A stretch of 12,589 nucleotides of DNA from Bacillota bacterium (lineage in GTDB: Bacteria > Bacillota > Clostridia > Lachnospirales > Lachnospiraceae): contig JAGFXQ010000070.1 of assembly GCA_017861355.1 (NCBI GenBank), positions 1 to 12,589 of the forward strand, written 5' to 3'. Numbering within the stretch: position 1 is the first letter of the stretch; each line of letters opens with the position of its first letter. The position numbers and the translations under genes are program-made. The notes beneath the pieces were generated by a model that was given only the letters and a program-made list of their open reading frames with translations, was not told the DNA's origin and searched no databases. This document shows, in pieces, positions 7,954-12,589 of the stretch.

Positions 7954-8007
7954 AAGAGGATGGGGTGTATAACTAATACGATAAGTTATACTTTTCATCC
8001 TCTTTTT
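7954..8007 (+). terminator. Intrinsic terminator of the glucan operon
   Basis: AAGAGGATG (7954-7962) pairs with CATCCTCTT (7996-8004), and GTATAACT (7967-7974) pairs with AGTTATAC (7984-7991) on the same axis, around a 9-nt loop. The intervening GGGT/TTTT allows three G-U pairs, so the RNA stem is nearly continuous. A T-run (8003-8007) closes it. It lies 54 nt after the cupin stop codon. Confidence 0.88.
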
Positions 8008-8010
8008 CTG

Positions 8011-8054
8011 ATCATAACAAGGTGAACTGATTTATCATTTCACCTTGTTATGAT
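8011..8054. repeat. 16-bp perfect inverted repeat after the terminator
   Basis: Positions 8011-8026 (ATCATAACAAGGTGAA) are the exact reverse complement of 8039-8054, around a 12-nt loop. It starts only 3 nt after the terminator's T-run. No T-run follows on + or on -, so it is not a standard terminator. It may be a back-up hairpin, an operator for the gene at 8172, or a small repeat. The remaining sequence up to 8171 holds only a weak promoter candidate. Confidence 0.75.
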
Positions 8055-8122
8055 TGGTATATGATGTGCGGCTGACCATATCATCGTTCATTCTATACGT
8101 TTATACATAAGATAGAAATCAA

Positions 8123-8149
8123 TTGATATGGGTGCGAATATACTATAGT
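8123..8149 (+). promoter_or_regulatory. Weak promoter candidate for the propeller gene
   Basis: TTGATA (8123-8128), 15 nt, TATAGT (8144-8149), ending 22 nt before the ATG at 8172. The spacing is shorter than ideal. A promoter must lie somewhere between the 7954-8007 terminator and 8172, and this is the best match seen. Confidence 0.3.
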
Positions 8150-8171
8150 AAGTCACATTGGGAGTAAAAAA

Positions 8172-9536
8172 ATGTTTTGTAATGATAGGGGAATGATTCG
8201 AATTAACACAAACACTCCGGTTCACGAAACTGAGGAGCGATATCTTAATCCGAATGATATTATTTTACCGGTGGGTTATCGGATTGAAGTATATATGAGT
8301 GGACTGAATGAACCAAGCTGTATGACTTTTACCCAGACTGGTGAGCTATATATCGCGGAAACCGAGCTCACTACCGGTAAAAATCAGGTACTTAGAATTA
8401 GAGATCAGAAAGCAGAATTCATAGCCTCAGGCTTTATATCTCCAATCACAGGATTAAATAGTACAGACGATGAGATCTATGTCTCTCACAAATGTCACAT
8501 CTCAGTGATTAAGGCAGATCGATCAGTTCAGGAATTAATCGGTGGATTGCTCGGAAATGGAGATTACGGTAGTAGTAATGTTGCCTTTGGCAATGATGGT
8601 AAGATGTACTGGGGGCAGGGGACCGTTACAAACTCCGGAGTGGTTGGAACGGATAATCAATGGCTACCCAATTGTGCCAATCTATGTGATGAACCGGGAA
8701 GCTATGTGATATTGAACGGACAGAACTTTACTTCACCGAATATACTGGCGAATCCGAATGAAATCGTATACACCGGAGCTTTTTCACCGTTCGGTGTATT
8801 CAATCGAGAATATGAAATGAGAAAAGGCTTTGTTAAAGCTTCCGGAAGTATTCTTCGTTCTAACCTGGACGGCTCGGAGATGGAGCTGGTAGCGTGGGGT
8901 CTTCGCCATCCGAGTCATATTGCCTTTGATAGTAATTATCGTCTTTTTACTGCAAATCAAGGTTTTGACGAAAGGGGCAGCAGACCGATTGTGAATGCTC
9001 CTGACGAATTTGTGCAGGTTACAGCCGGTACCTGGTATGGATGGCCCGATTTTGCCGGTGGAGAGCCGATTACATCTGCAAGATTCCGACCGGAGGGTGG
9101 AGTTCAGCCGGATTTTCTAATGACAAATCATCCAAATATCCCACCGAGACCCCATGTGAACTTTCCGTCTAATTCCGGTATCATGGGATTTGATTTCAAC
9201 TATAATCGGAGATTTGGACCTTACGGGGACGTATATATTGCAGAGTACGGTGTAGAGAACATACCCATCAGTGATGACATAACACCTTTTGCCGGTTTTG
9301 GGCATCGGGTCTCTCGAATTGATATGACGACTAGAGGAATTACTACCTTTGCTATCAATAAATCAGGATTTCCTGCGATTATTACCGGAGAAGGTGGGTT
9401 TGAACGTCCGTGTGACGTCCGATTTGGGCCGGATGGGGCACTATATGTATTGGACTACGGAACAGTTACCCAAGGTTATCCGAGCAAATATGTTCCGAAT
9501 TCCGGAGTTCTATGGAGAATTATTAGTGAAACATGA
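8172..9536 (+). CDS. Glucose/sorbosone (PQQ-sugar) dehydrogenase family beta-propeller
   Basis: A 454-residue protein resembling soluble aldose sugar dehydrogenases (YliI/Asd type; six-bladed beta-propeller). Recurrent blade segments are SCMTFTQTGELYIAET near residue 50, NVAFGNDGKMYWGQG, GLRHPSHIAFDSNYRLFTAN (from Gly243, with His246 in the conserved R-H/N-P turn) and RPCDVRFGPDGALYVLDYG (412-430). Family members that are enzymes oxidise sugars with PQQ at the propeller face. GGGAG (8160-8164) supports ATG 8172; ATG 8193 has poor spacing. No signal peptide is visible, so it appears cytoplasmic, unlike classic periplasmic or secreted members. PQQ use is doubtful in a fermentative clostridium, and the protein may simply be a sugar- or ligand-binding propeller. 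A terminator isolates it from the glucan genes upstream, and the gene downstream has its own promoter. The fold call is firm; activity is open. Confidence 0.82.
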   Translation: MFCNDRGMIRINTNTPVHETEERYLNPNDIILPVGYRIEVYMSGLNEPSCMTFTQTGELYIAETELTTGKNQVLRIRDQKAEFIASGFISPITGLNSTDDEIYVSHKCHISVIKADRSVQELIGGLLGNGDYGSSNVAFGNDGKMYWGQGTVTNSGVVGTDNQWLPNCANLCDEPGSYVILNGQNFTSPNILANPNEIVYTGAFSPFGVFNREYEMRKGFVKASGSILRSNLDGSEMELVAWGLRHPSHIAFDSNYRLFTANQGFDERGSRPIVNAPDEFVQVTAGTWYGWPDFAGGEPITSARFRPEGGVQPDFLMTNHPNIPPRPHVNFPSNSGIMGFDFNYNRRFGPYGDVYIAEYGVENIPISDDITPFAGFGHRVSRIDMTTRGITTFAINKSGFPAIITGEGGFERPCDVRFGPDGALYVLDYGTVTQGYPSKYVPNSGVLWRIISET

Positions 9537-9596
9537 AACATATTAATTCACTGGAGGGACTAATGCGATCCGCTTAAAATGGATGTATTTACTGGG

Positions 9597-9625
9597 TTGA
9601 CATTCCGGGTTATATTCTATATATT
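9597..9625 (+). promoter_or_regulatory. Sigma-A promoter for the LTA-synthase-like gene
   Basis: TTGACA (9597-9602), exactly 17 nt, TATATT (9620-9625): a near-consensus promoter with a predicted start near 9632 and a leader of about 55 nt before the GTG at 9688. It shows that the membrane protein is transcribed independently of the propeller gene. Confidence 0.78.
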
Positions 9626-9687
9626 TGAAGTTATAATTAGGGATATTTCAACAAAATATATGCTTAGAAAGGTACATAGGAGCTATT

Positions 9688-11679
9688 GTGAATAATAAAT
9701 TTAAGGTTGCGATTAATTGGAAAAGCAAGAAGAATATACCGATTTATCTGCTGTCGGTTTACTTTGTCTATGTAATGATACATTATACCTTGCATAGGAA
9801 AGAAGATATGCCTGCTCTTGGTATGGCTGGAATCATTGCGATATGGATTGTACTAACTTTCCTCTATATGACGGAGACTACGACGGGAAGAGAGTTTATC
9901 GATCGTTATGGAAGATGGTTCCGAGGAATATTGCTTTTACTTCAGCCAGCCATAGCCTTTGTGATGATAGAGGTTATGGTAAGTAATTATAATAAAGAGA
10001 TGTTCCAGAAGTATAGCTTTTATAATATTGTCTGGTATTACATAATCATATTCTTACTTTATGCACTGCTGAGAAATAGCAGGCTTACGATTTTGCTATC
10101 GAATGCGTTGATTTATCTGGTGGGTATGATCAATTATCTGGTTTATCTGTTTCGGGGTAATCCAATCATACCCAGTGATTTATTGGCTTGGCAGACCGGA
10201 GTGAGTGTTGCCTCCAACTATCAGGTCAGCTTTACCTTGGGCTTTATTCTGGCGACCCTGATGATGTATGCGATATTCGTGGTTGGTGTTAAACTGGGTA
10301 ATGGACAAGTTAAGTTCTCTGTCCTCAATCGTATCTTAGGTTTCGCCGCCTATTCTGCTACAGCTACGGTAATTTTTTTGATGTTTTTTCGTACTGATTT
10401 GATCGAGACAAAGATACGGGTGATCGATTTCTTCGCTCCGAAATATACCTATTGTGCATATGGAACTGCGTTTGGTTTTGTGGCAAATGTGGAGGCGATG
10501 GAGACTGAACCACCGGAAGGCTATTCAGTTGATGCAGTAGATATAGCATTGTCCAAAGCGGAAGAGAACAAGAGCTTAGCAACCGAGGCACAGACAAAAC
10601 CCAATATCATAGCGATTATGAATGAAGCATTTTCTGACCTGAGTATGGTGGGAGATTATAAGTCGAATAAAAGTTACCTTCCTTTTATCAATTCATTAGA
10701 TGAGAATTCAACCAAAGGAATTATGTTTTCCTCTGTCTTCGGCGGAGCAACCAGTGATACAGAATATGAATTTTTGACTGGCAACAGTATGGCAGTAATG
10801 CCACAGAACAGTGTTCCATATCAGCAATTTGTTACCGAATCCACTGATTCTCTGGCAGCTACCCTGAAGGCGCAGGGCTATTATAATATTGCGATCCATC
10901 CTTATGAACCAAGCGGATATAAACGTGATCTGGTATATCCTCTTCTCGGATTCGATGAGTTTTTGTCGAAGAAGGATTTTAAGAATCCGGAATTGATCCG
11001 TTCCTTTATCAGCGACCGTGAAAGCTATAAAAAGATCATAGAACAATATGAGACCAAGGGAGACAAACCACTGTTCATCTTCAATGTAACGATGCAAAAC
11101 CATGGGGGCTACTCCGGTGAGCAACTGTTCGATGAGGAGAATTCTGTAAGGCTCACCGAGCTTCCCAGATATCCGAAGGTAGAACAATATCTGAGCCTCT
11201 TACGAAAGTCGGATCAAGCCTTTGAAGAACTGGTTGATTATTTCTCCAAGCAGAAGGAACCCACGATTATTCTGATGTTCGGTGATCATCAACCGGTGGT
11301 GTATTCCGACTTTCAGAATCAGATTGAAAGCGAATCGACGGAAATTAACCAACGAAGATATATGGTACCGTTTATATTGTGGGCTAATTACGATATTAAC
11401 GAGGATGATGTGGATAAGATCAGCGCCAACTATTTGTCCTCTTATCTTCTGAAGACGGCTGGTCTTCCGGGAACAGCGTATAATAATTATTTGTTGCAGC
11501 TTCATCAAGAACTACCGGTCATGAATGCACATTTCTACATAACGAAAGATCAGGAATGCTATCCCTATTCCGCAATCACCCCTTATACGCCGTTAATTCA
11601 GGAATATAAAGAGGTGGGCTATAATGATGCGTTGGATAAGGATAATAAATTATGGAAGTACTTTGAGATTAAAGAATAA
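9688..11679 (+). CDS. LTA synthase / phosphoglycerol transferase family membrane protein
   Basis: A 663-residue polytopic membrane enzyme of the alkaline-phosphatase/sulfatase superfamily. About seven hydrophobic segments occupy residues 17-235 (near 17-35, 45-62, 76-99, 109-128, 133-157, 179-203 and 216-235), followed by an extracytoplasmic sulfatase domain from about 300. Metal and catalytic positions by LtaS analogy are Glu313 in MNEAFSD, the nucleophile Thr355 in GGATSDTEYEFLTGNS, and Asp533-His534 in FGDHQP. Also typical are YNIAIHPYEPSGYKRD and NVTMQNHGGYSG. LtaS moves glycerol-phosphate from phosphatidylglycerol onto a growing lipoteichoic acid chain; related enzymes modify other envelope glycans, so the acceptor is uncertain. 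LtaS has five membrane segments and about 650 residues, so this N-terminus looks longer in membrane passes. The start is GTG 9688 with AGGAG (9678-9682) 5 nt upstream; the first residues are Met-Asn-Asn-Lys. The gene is monocistronic, with its own promoter and a terminator at 11760. Confidence 0.88.
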   Translation: MNNKFKVAINWKSKKNIPIYLLSVYFVYVMIHYTLHRKEDMPALGMAGIIAIWIVLTFLYMTETTTGREFIDRYGRWFRGILLLLQPAIAFVMIEVMVSNYNKEMFQKYSFYNIVWYYIIIFLLYALLRNSRLTILLSNALIYLVGMINYLVYLFRGNPIIPSDLLAWQTGVSVASNYQVSFTLGFILATLMMYAIFVVGVKLGNGQVKFSVLNRILGFAAYSATATVIFLMFFRTDLIETKIRVIDFFAPKYTYCAYGTAFGFVANVEAMETEPPEGYSVDAVDIALSKAEENKSLATEAQTKPNIIAIMNEAFSDLSMVGDYKSNKSYLPFINSLDENSTKGIMFSSVFGGATSDTEYEFLTGNSMAVMPQNSVPYQQFVTESTDSLAATLKAQGYYNIAIHPYEPSGYKRDLVYPLLGFDEFLSKKDFKNPELIRSFISDRESYKKIIEQYETKGDKPLFIFNVTMQNHGGYSGEQLFDEENSVRLTELPRYPKVEQYLSLLRKSDQAFEELVDYFSKQKEPTIILMFGDHQPVVYSDFQNQIESESTEINQRRYMVPFILWANYDINEDDVDKISANYLSSYLLKTAGLPGTAYNNYLLQLHQELPVMNAHFYITKDQECYPYSAITPYTPLIQEYKEVGYNDALDKDNKLWKYFEIKE

Positions 11680-11759
11680 AGCGAATGGCAACGATTCATA
11701 CTGTAAAAACAAAAATGCGGCGTCGCATTAGCATTCTATGTTAATCACAATTTATATAC

Positions 11760-11791
11760 AAAAATAGCGTGAGAATTCTCACGCTATTTTT
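11760..11791. terminator. Bidirectional intrinsic terminator
   Basis: A perfect 32-bp palindrome: AAAAATAGCGTGAGAA followed by its exact reverse complement. It gives a GC-containing stem with an AATT loop and a T-run on both strands. It lies 80 bp after the LTA-synthase-like stop and 30 bp after the end of the converging ftsH gene, so it can end transcription from both. Confidence 0.9.
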
Positions 11792-11821
11792 CTGAATATT
11801 GATGTCATACCCCTGTTTTCT

Positions 11822-12589
11822 TTAGGCGCAGATACGTGAGATGTCCTCCTGACCGAGGGCTTCCTTCTCCAATAATTCTGCGGTGATGTCTTCCAATCTT
11901 GATTGATTATTCTTAATCAGAGTTCGTGTCTCGTCATAAAGAAGGTTCATATATTCTCTGCATTTCGTAACGATCTGAGTGTCGTGACTATTCTCGAAGA
12001 TATCCATACTGAACATTCCCATTTCTTCATCCATTCCAAATTTGTTGATGTAATCCAGAATTAATTGGGAGGCTTTCTGAATATCATTACTTGCTCCGGT
12101 GGTGACTTCATCCCTGCCAAAAATGATCTCTTCTGCAATTCGTCCTGCCAGGAGAACCTGAATATTTGCTTTCAACTGGCGCTTGTTCTGGAACATGGTA
12201 TCCTTGGGGATACTCAGATTAAAACCGCCGGCACCACGGACACTGGGTATTATGGTAACCTTGGAGATAAAATGCTCTGGAAGAAGGAGAGTGGTTGTCA
12301 GTGCATGACCAGCCTCATGATAAGCAGTGATTCTTCGGTCCAGGTCGGTGATATAACTGCGATCCTGCTTGGGGGCTCCCGCAATTACGGTATAGAAGGC
12401 GCGATCAATATGATCCTTGCGAATGACCGAGTCCTTATCGTTTGCTGCATTGATTGCCGCTTCATTTAATAGATTCTCCAGCATAGCTCCGCTGAAGTAG
12501 ACGGTGGACTTTGCCAGACTCTCGAGGCTAACATCATCTGCGAGAGGCTTTTTCTTCGCATGTAAGGATAAGATGTGTTGTCTTGCATT
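11822..12589 (-). CDS. ftsH: FtsH-type ATP-dependent zinc metalloprotease, C-terminal part
   Basis: The C-terminal 255 residues of an FtsH-family membrane AAA+ protease, which degrades damaged or unassembled membrane proteins and some regulators. The frame stays open to the right edge, so the start, membrane segments, Walker motifs and most of the AAA+ module are outside the window. Visible in order: the end of the AAA+ domain (ARQHILSLHAKKKPLADDV, then STVYFSGAMLENLLNEAAI), then the protease domain with the zinc motif HEAGH encoded at 12305-12319, the AGRIAEEIIFG and TTGASNDIQKAS blocks, whose Asp is the probable third zinc ligand, and a short C-terminus (EDISRICA) without a long tail. The usual PGFSGADL stretch reads VYFSGAML, so this may be a divergent paralogue rather than the housekeeping copy. 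The ATG at 12484 is an internal Met, not a start. It converges on the LTA-synthase-like gene. Confidence 0.9.
   Translation of the reverse strand, partial: NARQHILSLHAKKKPLADDVSLESLAKSTVYFSGAMLENLLNEAAINAANDKDSVIRKDHIDRAFYTVIAGAPKQDRSYITDLDRRITAYHEAGHALTTTLLLPEHFISKVTIIPSVRGAGGFNLSIPKDTMFQNKRQLKANIQVLLAGRIAEEIIFGRDEVTTGASNDIQKASQLILDYINKFGMDEEMGMFSMDIFENSHDTQIVTKCREYMNLLYDETRTLIKNNQSRLEDITAELLEKEALGQEDISRICA

Noticed and set aside
9525..9552. AGTGAA/TTCACT inverted repeat across the propeller gene stop codon
   Set aside because: Six pairs with a 16-nt loop and no T-run; too weak to call a terminator.
10708..11187. 159-residue minus-strand open frame
   Set aside because: Lies entirely antisense to the sulfatase domain of the LTA-synthase-like gene, whose motifs are all intact; the translation has no recognisable family features.
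11714..11729. AATGCG/CGCATT hairpin with a GCGT loop after the LTA-synthase-like gene
   Set aside because: Only six pairs and no T-run; the 32-bp palindrome at 11760-11791 is the clear terminator.
12065..12469. 134-residue plus-strand open frame opposite ftsH
   Set aside because: Antisense to conserved FtsH blocks including the zinc motif; composition looks like a shadow frame.

Overview
The window looks like chromosomal DNA of a low-to-moderate G+C Firmicute, most likely a plant- or glucan-degrading clostridium of the Lachnospiraceae type. Reasons: purine-rich AGGAG/GGGGG ribosome binding sites before every gene with a visible start, sigma-A type promoters, an LTA-synthase family protein (Gram-positive envelope), a run of glycoside hydrolase and phosphorylase genes, and a clostridial-looking FtsH. 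Assignment to a genus is inference and not secure.

Region 1 (1-7900) is a beta-glucan utilisation cluster, all on the + strand: a GH3 beta-glucosidase/exoglucanase cut by the left edge (1-1720), a GH2 glycosidase with its own strong promoter (1818-3617), a short GH16 endo-1,3-beta-glucanase (3896-4651), a GH94 disaccharide phosphorylase most like laminaribiose phosphorylase (4741-7440), and a small single-domain cupin (7484-7900). A strong intrinsic terminator at 7954-8007 closes it. GH2, GH16 and GH94 have visible N-termini without signal peptides, and in-frame stops lie just upstream of the GH2 and GH16 starts. The module therefore appears to act in the cytoplasm on imported oligosaccharides: GH16 shortens beta-1,3-glucans, GH94 phosphorolyses laminaribiose-type sugars to glucose-1-phosphate plus glucose, and GH3 (and perhaps GH2) remove glucose or side residues. 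No transporter or regulator is in view; these would have to lie upstream or elsewhere.

Between GH2 and GH16 is a 167-bp, almost perfectly centred imperfect palindrome (3635-3801), the most striking non-coding structure here. A second, 16-bp perfect dyad (8011-8054) follows the cluster terminator.

Region 2 (8172-11679, + strand) holds two apparently independent genes: a cytoplasmic beta-propeller of the glucose/sorbosone (PQQ-sugar) dehydrogenase family (8172-9536) and a polytopic LTA-synthase/phosphoglycerol transferase family protein with a GTG start and a near-consensus promoter (9688-11679). Region 3 (11822-12589, - strand) is the C-terminal part of a divergent FtsH zinc metalloprotease entering from the right edge. 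A perfect 32-bp palindrome (11760-11791) is a bidirectional terminator between the convergent LTA-synthase and ftsH genes.

No tRNA, rRNA, CRISPR array, transposase gene or riboswitch was recognised. The glucan module is built from known enzyme families. The parts that look least explained are the cupin tied to the phosphorylase, the large palindrome, and the propeller protein.
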